A DNA stretch of 13,947 bases from JBEVEP01 sp040512755 (GTDB taxonomy: Bacteria; Pseudomonadota; Alphaproteobacteria; Rhizobiales; Rhizobiaceae). Positions 6,594 to 13,947 of this stretch are shown here, piece by piece. Position 1 is the stretch's first letter. Every line of letters starts with the position of its first letter. A program made the position numbers and the translations under genes. The stretch is from assembly GCA_040512755.1 (NCBI GenBank), contig JBEVEP010000090.1, forward strand, positions 1-13,947, in the 5' to 3' direction. The notes beneath the pieces were generated by a model. It searched no databases, was not told where the DNA came from, and was given only the letters and a program-made list of their open reading frames with translations.

Positions 6594-8468
6594 ATGCCAG
6601 TTCATTTCGACAGCCTGTTTTGCCGCGGCGTCGCGGCATTGGTACCTGCCCTTGCCATGCCTGCTATGGCTCAAGAGGAGCCTACGATGCTCGAGCGGAT
6701 CGTGGTCACGCCAAACCGCAATCCGGCCGAGGAAAGCACTGTGGGCTCGGCGGTGACAAAGATCACCAAGGGAGAGATCGACGCCCAATCGCTGCCTCTG
6801 GCCATCGACTATCTCGCCCAGGTTCCCGGTGTCGCCATTTCCTCGCCGGGCGGGCCTGGCGCCGAGGGAAGCCTGTCGATCCGGGGAGCGGCCCGCCGTT
6901 ACATCAAGACGCTCTACAACGGCATCGATATCGCCGACATGACCAGCCCACAGGTGCAGACGACCTACCAGCACCTGCTTGGCGGCAATATCGACAGCAT
7001 CGAAGTGCTGAGGGGCTCACAGAGTACGCTCTATGGCTCTGACGCAATTGCAGGCGTGATCAGCATATCGACCTTCGGCGAGACCGATCCAGGCATTCGC
7101 CATATCGCCTTCGTGGAAGGCGGCTCGCTCGCCACGGGCCAAGGCGGCTACGGCCTGCGCGCCGCGAATGAGCAGTCGAAGCTTTCGCTAAACGTCATCG
7201 GTTTCCGCACTGACGGAATTTCGGCAGCGGCCATCGGAAGCGAACGCGACGGTTATGAAAACATCACAGGCGACTTCAACGTCGAGCACTCGTTCAGCGA
7301 GAGCTTCTCCGTCTTCGCCTCAGGCGTCTACATCGACGGGAAGGCGGATTTCGATGATGACGGTTATCTCGATTTCGCGAGCGGAGATTTCGTTCCTCCG
7401 AGCGACAACCTGACTGCCCGGAACGAAAGCGACATGAAGGCGGCCCGCTTCGGGTTCAATATCGATCTGGCGGACGGCCGCTTCAGAAATACGGTCTCGT
7501 TCCAGGGTTTCGACACCACGCGCGAGATCAGCGGTACATTCTTTGATGGGATCTATACCGGGAACCGGAGGAAGGCCGACTATCATGGAACCTTCGAAGC
7601 CTCTGACTGGCTGATGGTTCAGGGCGGAGGAGACTACGAGACGCAGGAAGCGACATTCCCGGAAAGCGTGTTCAATCCGGAAATCAACTCCGACTTTTCG
7701 CTCGGTGGCGTCTGGGCCGAAGCGGTCATGAATCCTGTGGAACCGCTGACGCTCACTGCTGGGCTCCGGTATGACGAACACAGCGAGTTCGGCGGCTTCA
7801 CGACCTATCGTGCAACCGGCTCCTATCTGTTCGAAGGAACCGGCACCCGTTTGCACAGCTCCGTGGGCACAGGGTTCCGCGCACCGAGCCTGAACGAGCT
7901 GTTCGGTCCGTTCGGCGCCAATCCGTTTCTTGAGCCAGAAACCAGCCTCAGCTTCGACGCCGGCGTCGAGCAGACATTCCTCGACGGCGCGGCTACGACA
8001 GACGTTACCTGGTTCCTTCTCGATATCGATGACCTCATCCAGTACACGAACCACTACGAGCAAGTACCCGGGAAGAGCAGGCACCGCGGCATCGAGGCCT
8101 CGCTCTCATACGGCGCAGCAGACTGGCTCGACCTGACCGGCGCCTATACCTACACACAATCCGAAAACGCGAGCGGCGAGCGCAATATCCGTATACCGCG
8201 TCATCAGATCGGGCTCACCGCCACCGCACGGCCTTGGGACAAATGGATGATCTCGGCAGCGGCGCGGATCGCACTCGACACGGTCGACCAGAACGACTTC
8301 GAGCTTGACGACTATGTGCTTGTCGATGCCAAGGTCGGCTACAAGCCGACCGGGGAAACGGAGCTCTATATGCGCGTCGAAAATCTGCTCGATCAGGACT
8401 ACCAGACGGTGCGCGGCTTCGGTACGCCGGGGTTCTCGGCGTTTGCGGGCTTCAAGGCGGAATTCTGA
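6594..8468 (+). CDS. btuB: TonB-dependent vitamin B12 outer-membrane receptor
   Basis: This is the outer-membrane beta-barrel that imports cobalamin using energy from TonB-ExbBD. The 624-residue product begins with a Sec signal peptide (cleavage probably after AMPAMA, residue 26). A TonB box, ERIVVT, follows at about 34-39. The plug domain runs to about residue 165 and contains SIRGAARRYIKTLYNGI and the family signature IEVLRGSQSTLYGSDAIAG (137-155). The barrel fills the rest and ends with Phe (FAGFKAEF), as outer-membrane proteins do. The ATG at 6594 is chosen because AGGGAG lies 4 bases upstream and the signal peptide then begins normally. An in-frame GTG at 6567 would add nine residues but falls inside the leader hairpin loop. 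A cobalamin riboswitch directly controls it, which separates it from siderophore receptors of the same fold. It heads the btuB-btuF-btuC-btuD operon. Confidence 0.95.
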   Translation: MPVHFDSLFCRGVAALVPALAMPAMAQEEPTMLERIVVTPNRNPAEESTVGSAVTKITKGEIDAQSLPLAIDYLAQVPGVAISSPGGPGAEGSLSIRGAARRYIKTLYNGIDIADMTSPQVQTTYQHLLGGNIDSIEVLRGSQSTLYGSDAIAGVISISTFGETDPGIRHIAFVEGGSLATGQGGYGLRAANEQSKLSLNVIGFRTDGISAAAIGSERDGYENITGDFNVEHSFSESFSVFASGVYIDGKADFDDDGYLDFASGDFVPPSDNLTARNESDMKAARFGFNIDLADGRFRNTVSFQGFDTTREISGTFFDGIYTGNRRKADYHGTFEASDWLMVQGGGDYETQEATFPESVFNPEINSDFSLGGVWAEAVMNPVEPLTLTAGLRYDEHSEFGGFTTYRATGSYLFEGTGTRLHSSVGTGFRAPSLNELFGPFGANPFLEPETSLSFDAGVEQTFLDGAATTDVTWFLLDIDDLIQYTNHYEQVPGKSRHRGIEASLSYGAADWLDLTGAYTYTQSENASGERNIRIPRHQIGLTATARPWDKWMISAAARIALDTVDQNDFELDDYVLVDAKVGYKPTGETELYMRVENLLDQDYQTVRGFGTPGFSAFAGFKAEF

Positions 8469-9451
8469 TGGTCTTCGCCTCCGCACGGAACGGTCGGAGC
8501 GCAGCGCCCCTTTCTGTTCGGAGGTTTGCGATCAAGACGCGCAAGGGAGTGCGGCCTGGAACGCCCTGCGTTTGGACGCTGTTACAGAAAGCGGCACCCG
8601 CCGCTGCGGCTTTTGCCGCCGCTAGCGCTCTCGCCGCTGTGTCCATACCGGCATTCGCCGACTGTCCGCGCGTCATGTCGCTCAATGTCTGCACCGACCA
8701 GCTTGCCATGCTCATCGCCGCGCCCGGCCAGCTTGTTTCGGTCTCCGATCTCGCGGCGGAGCCGGGTCTTTCCTATCACCATGCCATGGCGGCGCGCTTC
8801 AACACCAACAGGGGTCTGGCCGAGGAAGTCTTCCTTGCCCGCCCGGATGTGGTGGTGACCGGAACCTTTTCGCTCCACAACACGACGGCGCTGCTCAAGC
8901 ATCTCGGCTTCAAGGTGGAGGAGTTCGACTTCTCGCAATCGCTCGCGACCATTCCCGGCGAAATCCGGAGGATGGGCCGTATCCTCGGCCATCCGGAGAA
9001 GTCGGAGGCGATGGCGGCAGCTTTCGACGCCGGCCTCGCAGCCGCCAAGGCGCCCGCATGTGGGACTGCGCCGACGATCATCGCTTACGGCCAGAATGGC
9101 GTTGCGGTGGGGGCCGATACGTTGGCGCACTCTGTCATGGAGGCCGCAGGCTTCCGCAACCTGGCGGCGGAACTCGGCTATTCCGGCATGACACCCTTTC
9201 CGCTCGAGCTTCTGGTAACAAGCCGGCCGGATGCGATCATCCTTTCCAAGCCGCTGGCGGGCGCGCCCGCGCTGGCGGACCAGATCACACAACATCCCGC
9301 CGTCCAGTCGCTCAGCAGCCGCCGCATATTCCTCCCCGAAGCTGCCTGGACCTGCGGCGGGCCTTTCACACTTGAGGCGGTGAAGACGCTGCGCCTGCTG
9401 CGCGACGAGATAGCGCCCTGTACGAACCAGACGGGCACTGCGGTTCCATGA
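8468..9451 (+). CDS. btuF: Cobalamin ABC transporter periplasmic binding protein
   Basis: This is the periplasmic cobalamin carrier that would pass the vitamin from BtuB to the BtuCD complex. The product has 327 residues. After an unusually long basic n-region (about 40 residues) comes an Ala-rich hydrophobic segment and a likely cleavage site after IPAFA (residue 64). The mature part is a class III (FecB/BtuF-fold) binding protein, with the start motif CPRVMSLNVCTDQLAML (66-82), a long helix linker around SLATIPGEIRRMGRILGH, and the C-terminal lobe ending AVKTLRLLRDEI. C66 and C75 near the mature start, and later Cys in TCGG and APCT, could form disulfides. The ATG overlaps the btuB stop (TGATG). 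GTG at 8549 would shorten the signal peptide, but its AAGGGA is immediately adjacent, so I keep the ATG. Heme or siderophore carriers share the fold; riboswitch and neighbours favour cobalamin. Confidence 0.9.
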   Translation: MVFASARNGRSAAPLSVRRFAIKTRKGVRPGTPCVWTLLQKAAPAAAAFAAASALAAVSIPAFADCPRVMSLNVCTDQLAMLIAAPGQLVSVSDLAAEPGLSYHHAMAARFNTNRGLAEEVFLARPDVVVTGTFSLHNTTALLKHLGFKVEEFDFSQSLATIPGEIRRMGRILGHPEKSEAMAAAFDAGLAAAKAPACGTAPTIIAYGQNGVAVGADTLAHSVMEAAGFRNLAAELGYSGMTPFPLELLVTSRPDAIILSKPLAGAPALADQITQHPAVQSLSSRRIFLPEAAWTCGGPFTLEAVKTLRLLRDEIAPCTNQTGTAVP

Positions 9452-10437
9452 GCTATGCCCGTCTCAATCTGGGTCTGATGGTGCTCGCGGCGGGACTGTT
9501 CATCCTCTCCCTGCTTGTCGGTCCAGCCGGTCTCGGCCCTGTGGATAGTCTTCGAGGACTTGTTGCCGGGGGCGATGAGGCGACGATGATCATCATGCGC
9601 GAAATCCGCCTGCCCCGCGCTTTGCTCGGGCTTTGCATCGGCTTCAGCCTGGGTGCTTCAGGAGCGGTCCTGCAGGGGTTCCTGCGAAATCCACTCGCGG
9701 AGCCCGGCGTGATTGGCGTGTCGGCCATAGCATCGCTGGGTGCGGTGCTGGTTTTCTATAGCGGCGTCGCTGGCGCATCGAGGCTGGCGCTGCCCGCCGG
9801 AGCCTTGCTGGGCGCTCTTGCAGCATCGGCGATCTTGCTTGCGGTCGCGGCTAGGCATGGTTCGACGCTGACGCTGATCCTGGCGGGCGTCGCCCTGTCG
9901 AGCCTTGCCGGCGCGCTGACCTCGCTTGTGCTCAGCCTCTCGCCCAATCCGTTTGCGAGCTACGAGATCATCTTCTGGCTGCTGGGTTCGATCAAGGATC
10001 GATCGATGGTCCATGTGTGGGTCGCGCTGCCGCTGATGCTTGCAGGGTGGATACTCATTCTTTTGGCGCACAAGCCGCTCGATGCGCTGTCACTGGGAGA
10101 GGAAGCCGCTGCAAGCCTCGGCATCGATTTGGCGCGGACACGCCTAATGGTCGTAGCCGGTGTCGCGCTTTGCGTCGGCGCGGGAACCGCGGTAGCCGGC
10201 GCGATCAGTTTCGTCGGGCTTGTCGTGCCCCATTTGATCCGGCCACTCACTGACCGGCTGCCGGGAAAGCTGATCCTGCCAAGCGGACTGGGCGGCGCTG
10301 CCCTGCTACTTGCGGCCGACGTTGCGGCCCGGATTGCGATTCCCGCCCGCGAGCTGAATGTCGGCGTGGTCACCGCATTGATTGGCGCGCCGTTCTTTCT
10401 GTGGCTCGTGGTGCGTTCCCGCAAGGATGTCTTTTGA
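9448..10437 (+). CDS. btuC: Cobalamin ABC transporter permease (FecCD family)
   Basis: This is the inner-membrane channel subunit, which would form a homodimer with two BtuD ATPases. The 329-residue length matches the family (E. coli BtuC is about 326). Many hydrophobic segments are spread across the whole protein. Family signatures are visible: RLPRALLGLCIGFSLGASG followed by AVLQGFLRNPLAEPGVIGVS (54-92), and GAISFVGLVVPHLIRPL (251-267), the coupling region. The C-terminus has RELNVGVVTALIGAPFFLWL (301-320), also typical. The ATG overlaps the btuF stop as ATGA, so translation is likely coupled. HmuU/FhuB-type heme or siderophore permeases share these motifs; the cobalamin assignment rests on the operon and riboswitch. 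Confidence 0.93.
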   Translation: MSYARLNLGLMVLAAGLFILSLLVGPAGLGPVDSLRGLVAGGDEATMIIMREIRLPRALLGLCIGFSLGASGAVLQGFLRNPLAEPGVIGVSAIASLGAVLVFYSGVAGASRLALPAGALLGALAASAILLAVAARHGSTLTLILAGVALSSLAGALTSLVLSLSPNPFASYEIIFWLLGSIKDRSMVHVWVALPLMLAGWILILLAHKPLDALSLGEEAAASLGIDLARTRLMVVAGVALCVGAGTAVAGAISFVGLVVPHLIRPLTDRLPGKLILPSGLGGAALLLAADVAARIAIPARELNVGVVTALIGAPFFLWLVVRSRKDVF

Positions 10438-11222
10438 TGGAGCTCATCGCGCGTGATCTCGCTGTCACCCTTTCGGGCCGTACTGTCCTTTCAGGCGCCA
10501 GCGTCGCGCTGCGGCCAGGCGAGGTCGTCGGCCTTCTCGGTCCGAATGGCGCCGGCAAGTCGACGCTCCTGCGGGCAATCGCCGGGCATGTCGCCAGCGA
10601 GGGCGCGGTCACTGCGGACGGGCGCGACCTGAAAGCTCTGCCGCCTTCGGCACGTTCAAGGCTGATCGCCTATCTTCCGCAAGCGCGGACAATCAGTTGG
10701 GCGCTCAGTGTACGCAATCTGGTCAATCTGGGCCGCATGCCATGGCACGGTTTGGGCCAAGGCATGTCGAAAAGCGACACCGAAATTTGCAACGACGCGA
10801 TGGCGCTGATGGACGTCGGCCACCTCGCCGACCGGGTATCGACGGAACTTTCGGGCGGCGAGCAGGCACGCGTTCTTGCTGCCCGCGCCGTCGCGCAGGA
10901 CACGCCGGCATTGCTTGCCGACGAACCGGCTTCCGGTCTCGACCCGGCTCATCAGCTGATGATGATGGGCGCGCTGCGCCGCCTCGCGGCACGGGGGCGG
11001 TCGGTCCTCGTTTCGCTCCACGACCTCACGCTGGCCGCGCGCTGGTGTGATCGAATCGTGGTGCTGCGTGAGGGCAGAATAGTGGCGGAAGGCGCGCCGG
11101 GGCATGTCATTACACCGGACCTCTTGGCAGCCGCGTTCGGCATCCGGGCTCACATCGCAGCCGACGTGGACGGATTGTCCATCGTGCCTGTCGCGTTGAC
11201 TGAGCAGATGTCCGGCGCGTGA
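10437..11222 (+). CDS. btuD: Cobalamin ABC transporter ATP-binding protein
   Basis: This is the cytoplasmic ATPase of the B12 importer, 261 residues. Motifs: Walker A GPNGAGKST (35-43), Q-loop around YLPQAR (79-84), signature LSGGEQARV (138-146), Walker B LLADEPASGLD with D162-E163, and H-loop H195 in SLHDLTLAARWCDR. These are the features of the FecE/BtuD/HmuV class. The ATG at 10437 overlaps the btuC stop (TGATG). An in-frame ATG at 10401 lies inside btuC and would add 12 residues with no better ribosome site, so it is not used. It ends the visible btu operon; 86 bases separate it from the next gene, and no terminator is evident there. Confidence 0.93.
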   Translation: MELIARDLAVTLSGRTVLSGASVALRPGEVVGLLGPNGAGKSTLLRAIAGHVASEGAVTADGRDLKALPPSARSRLIAYLPQARTISWALSVRNLVNLGRMPWHGLGQGMSKSDTEICNDAMALMDVGHLADRVSTELSGGEQARVLAARAVAQDTPALLADEPASGLDPAHQLMMMGALRRLAARGRSVLVSLHDLTLAARWCDRIVVLREGRIVAEGAPGHVITPDLLAAAFGIRAHIAADVDGLSIVPVALTEQMSGA

Positions 11223-11248
11223 GGAGGATCGCATCCCGAACTGGTCTT

Positions 11249-11276
11249 TTGCAAAGTTGAAAGTCCGGACTAAGGT
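11249..11276 (+). promoter_or_regulatory. Weak candidate promoter upstream of the macroglobulin gene
   Basis: TTGCAA (11249-11254) and TAAGGT (11271-11276) are spaced by 16 bases in the 86-base gap after btuD. A 10-base perfect palindrome, AGTCCGGACT (11262-11271), overlaps the end of the spacer and could be a small operator. Each match is partial, so read-through from the btu operon remains possible. Confidence 0.25.
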
Positions 11277-11308
11277 TGCTCGCAGGCAGCAGTTCCCAGG
11301 AGGCAACC

Positions 11309-13947
11309 ATGTCATCGCGCCCGGCTCGTCACTGGACCGCTTTTCTTCTCGTGTTCCTCTGGCTGCTTCCGCCGGCAATGGCGGCCGGCCCGGCTCGGAC
11401 GGTCGTAACCACGGAAAACGGCGACTACTTCGGCTTCGACCTCCGGTCGGAGCAAAACCTGTCGCTGGACCAGTGCAAGGCGACTTGCCTCAGTGATTCG
11501 AGTTGCCGCGCCTTCACCTACAACACCAAGGCACGCTGGTGCTTCCTCAAGTCGGATTTCAACAAACTGAAACCTTTCGCTGGAGCGATTGCCGGTAAGG
11601 TCGTCGAGCAGGCCGGCGACCCGGATATCGGTGCGCCGCCGGAACTGACCTACTTCCCGGCCTGGATGGCCGACGAGGCGCGCCAATACCGTTCCAATCT
11701 CGCCAGCGGTGAAGCCGTGGCCGCCGACAGCGGGCTAGCCCAGTCTGTCGAAGCCGGCGACTTCGCGATGCTGTCCAACGACCCGCGCACCGCGATGCAG
11801 AATTTTGCCGCGGCCGTCGCCATCTCCCCGGACGACGGAAATCTCTGGATCAGCCTCGCCAAGGCAGTCATCGCCGTTCAACCCGCGAACGGCGAGGAGA
11901 CGGCGTCGCTCCAGCGCGACGCAACGTCGGCGGCGTGGAACGCATATCAGCTTCTCCGAACCGCGCCCGCGCGCGCAGAAGCGCTGGCGCTCATCGCCAC
12001 TGGCCTTGCGCGCCGCGACCTCTCCCGCCCCGCATTGTCGGCGTATGAGGCGAGCCTCGCGCTGGTGAACTCCCCCTCGGTCGCAGCCGAATATACGGAC
12101 CTCAAGGCCCGCAAAGGCTTTCGTATCGTCGAGCATTCGGTGGATGCCGACAGCGCCTCTCCGCGCATCTGTGCGCAATTCTCGGAGGAGCTCGTCAAGA
12201 CCGGCGTCGACTATGCGCCCTTCGTCACTGTCGATGATCAGGCGCCAAAGGGCGTCGAAGCGAAGGACAAGCAAATCTGCGTCGAGGGCCTGGAGCATGG
12301 CAATCACTACCGGGTGGCGTTCCGCAACGGCCTGCCCGCAGCTGTCGGCGAAGTGCTGGAAAAGCCTGTCCAATTGAGCATCTACGTCCGCGATCGTGCG
12401 CCTGCGGCGCGCTTTACCGGCGACAGCTTCGTGCTGCCCTCCACGGCGCGGCGCGGCATTCCGGTGGTGACCATCAACATGGATGCCGCCGACATGAAGC
12501 TCTATCGGATCGGCGATCGCTCGCTGGCCCAGCTCCTTTCCGGCTATCAGTTCCTGCGTCAGCTCGACGGCTACGATATCTCCACCGTGGCCGACCAACT
12601 GGGTACGCCGGTCTGGGAAGGCCGCCTGGAGATTTCGAGCGAACTCAACAAGGAAGTCACGACCAGCTTTCCGATCGACGAGGCTTTGCCCGAGCGCAAA
12701 CCCGGCGTCTATATGCTGACCGCCGCACCGCTGGATGACCGCCGGGACTCTTGGGAAACGCGCGCAACGCAGTGGTTCGTCGTCTCGGACATTGGGCTCA
12801 GCACATATACGGGTGAAGACGGTCTCAACGTATTCGCACGTTCGCTGGCAAGCGCCGGGCCGATTGCCGGTGTCGAGCTGACGCTGCTTGCCAGGAACAA
12901 CGAAATCCTCGGAACGGCCAAGACCGATGACGATGGCCGCGCAACGTTTACGGCGGGCCTCACCCGTGGCGAAGGCGGCATGGTGCCGGCAGCGGTCATG
13001 GCAAAACAGGGTGACGAGGATTTCGTCTTCCTCGACCTGACACGCCCGGGATTCGACCTGACCGACCGCGGCGTCGAAGGACGCGCGGCTCCCGGCGCTC
13101 TGGACGTTTACACCTGGACTGAACGCGGCATCTACCGCGCCGGTGAAGACGTCCATCTTACAGCACTTGCGCGAGACGCGTCCGCAAAGGCGGTCAAGAA
13201 CCTGCCGCTGACGTTCATCTTCACCCGGCCGGACGGCGTCGAGGAACGCCGCGTCGTGAGCGACGGCGCAGCGCTCGGCGGTCACGCCGTAGACCTGCCG
13301 CTCGCCGCCAACGCCATGCGGGGCACCTGGCAGGTAAGCATCCACACCGACCCGAAGCAGCCCGCGGTCGCGCAGTCGATGTTCCTCGTCGAGGACTTCG
13401 TGCCGGACCGGATCGAATTCGACCTGACCAGCGACCGTGACGAGATTGCCATTGGAGAGACTGCCGCAGTGACCGTTGATGGCCGGTTCCTTTATGGCGC
13501 ACCCGCCGCGGGCCTCGCGCTCGAAGGCGAAATCAACCTCGCCACCGCCACCGAATGGGACCGATACAAAGGATATGTCTTCGGTCTCGCGGATGAAGAA
13601 GACGGCGACACGAAGCGCATCCCGTTAAGCGGCCTGCCCGTGGTCGGCGACGACGGCAAGGCGACCTTCCCTGTTCGGCTCGATCAACCTCCGGCAACGA
13701 CGCGGATGCTCGATGCGGACGTTGTCGTTCGTATGCGCGAGGGTGGTGGCCGCGCTGTCGAGCGCAAGATCAGCATCGCGATCAGGCCACAGGGTCCGAT
13801 GATCGGGCTTGCGCCGCAATTTTCCGACGAACAGGTGCCGCAAGGCGGCCGGGCTTCTTTCAAAGTCATCGCTGTCGATCCGGACGGCGAGCGCGAGGCA
13901 CTGTCGGGCCTTAACTGGTCGCTCGTGAAGATCGAGCGGAACTACCA
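11309..13947 (+). CDS. Alpha-2-macroglobulin family protein with N-terminal PAN/Apple domain (YfaS-like), 3' end off the window
   Basis: The frame stays open for 879 codons from ATG 11309, which has an excellent AGGAGG site 5 bases upstream. The signal peptide MSSRPARHWTAFLLVFLWLL... ends near AMA (residue 25). There is no lipobox Cys, unlike E. coli YfaS, so the product is predicted to be soluble in the periplasm or secreted. A PAN/Apple-like domain follows, with C56, C60, C66 and C78 around CLSDSSCRAFTYN. A short TPR-like stretch lies at about 155-190. C288 and C324 may pair. From about 350 come macroglobulin-like beta domains, including VYMLTAAPLDDR and the MG2 signature YTWTERGIYRAGEDVHL (about 600-616). 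Full bacterial members are about 1,600-1,900 residues, so roughly half is present; the thioester region, if any, lies beyond the edge. Bacterial homologues are thought to trap foreign proteases, often beside a penicillin-binding protein 1C gene, which cannot be checked here. Confidence 0.93.
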   Translation, partial: MSSRPARHWTAFLLVFLWLLPPAMAAGPARTVVTTENGDYFGFDLRSEQNLSLDQCKATCLSDSSCRAFTYNTKARWCFLKSDFNKLKPFAGAIAGKVVEQAGDPDIGAPPELTYFPAWMADEARQYRSNLASGEAVAADSGLAQSVEAGDFAMLSNDPRTAMQNFAAAVAISPDDGNLWISLAKAVIAVQPANGEETASLQRDATSAAWNAYQLLRTAPARAEALALIATGLARRDLSRPALSAYEASLALVNSPSVAAEYTDLKARKGFRIVEHSVDADSASPRICAQFSEELVKTGVDYAPFVTVDDQAPKGVEAKDKQICVEGLEHGNHYRVAFRNGLPAAVGEVLEKPVQLSIYVRDRAPAARFTGDSFVLPSTARRGIPVVTINMDAADMKLYRIGDRSLAQLLSGYQFLRQLDGYDISTVADQLGTPVWEGRLEISSELNKEVTTSFPIDEALPERKPGVYMLTAAPLDDRRDSWETRATQWFVVSDIGLSTYTGEDGLNVFARSLASAGPIAGVELTLLARNNEILGTAKTDDDGRATFTAGLTRGEGGMVPAAVMAKQGDEDFVFLDLTRPGFDLTDRGVEGRAAPGALDVYTWTERGIYRAGEDVHLTALARDASAKAVKNLPLTFIFTRPDGVEERRVVSDGAALGGHAVDLPLAANAMRGTWQVSIHTDPKQPAVAQSMFLVEDFVPDRIEFDLTSDRDEIAIGETAAVTVDGRFLYGAPAAGLALEGEINLATATEWDRYKGYVFGLADEEDGDTKRIPLSGLPVVGDDGKATFPVRLDQPPATTRMLDADVVVRMREGGGRAVERKISIAIRPQGPMIGLAPQFSDEQVPQGGRASFKVIAVDPDGEREALSGLNWSLVKIERNY

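Noticed and set aside
7320..8084. 254-codon minus-strand frame
   Set aside because: It is antisense to the BtuB barrel, with no domain and no ribosome site context.
11735..13345. 536-codon open frame on the minus strand
   Set aside because: It lies wholly inside the macroglobulin gene. The plus-strand frame has a signal peptide, PAN and MG2 motifs and a perfect ribosome site; the antisense frame has low-complexity Arg/Ala/Gly-rich sequence and no recognisable domain, as is common in GC-rich genes.
1..13947. Searched for CRISPR arrays, tRNA genes, insertion sequences, toxin-antitoxin or phage-defence genes
   Set aside because: No regularly spaced repeats, tRNA-like folds, transposase motifs or defence domains were seen; all gene space is explained by the two importers and the macroglobulin.

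Overview
The window is high-GC DNA that reads like an alphaproteobacterium of the Hyphomicrobiales (Rhizobiales), probably near Mesorhizobium or another Phyllobacteriaceae member. The evidence is the codon use, the style of the dual-ATPase peptide transporter, a palindromic intergenic element of the kind scattered through such genomes, and a PAN-domain bacterial alpha-2-macroglobulin. This placement is inference; no rRNA or other marker gene is present.

Left part (1-5941, minus strand): a complete peptide/opine-type ABC importer operon, transcribed right to left. The order is a Tat-exported solute-binding protein (4286-5941), a DppB-like permease (3158-4195), a DppC-like permease with extra membrane segments (1991-3148), and a fused double ATPase that runs off the left edge (1-1727). 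An 11-bp perfect hairpin sits between the binding-protein and permease genes. A 164-bp palindromic repeat with perfect 47-bp arms sits between the second permease and the ATPase.

Middle (5942-6593): a divergent control region. The left half holds a weak promoter candidate for the ABC operon. The right half holds a cobalamin (B12) riboswitch with a visible loop-loop contact, then a terminator-like hairpin, then a hairpin that buries the ribosome binding site of the next gene.

Right part (6594-11222, plus strand): the riboswitch leads a tightly overlapping vitamin B12 uptake operon. It encodes the outer-membrane TonB-dependent receptor (btuB), periplasmic binding protein (btuF), FecCD-family permease (btuC) and ATPase (btuD). 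Each downstream start codon overlaps the previous stop codon, so translation is probably coupled. Together they would move cobalamin from outside the cell to the cytoplasm, and intracellular cobalamin would shut the operon down through the leader RNA.

Right edge (11309-13947, plus strand): the first 879 codons of a large secreted alpha-2-macroglobulin-like protein (YfaS family) with an N-terminal PAN/Apple-like domain. The gene runs off the window before any thioester motif could appear.

I see no clearly new biological system. The most interesting parts are the layered B12 leader RNA, the palindrome inside the ABC operon, the enlarged permeases, and the PAN-macroglobulin fusion. There are no tRNA, rRNA, CRISPR, transposase or phage genes in the window.
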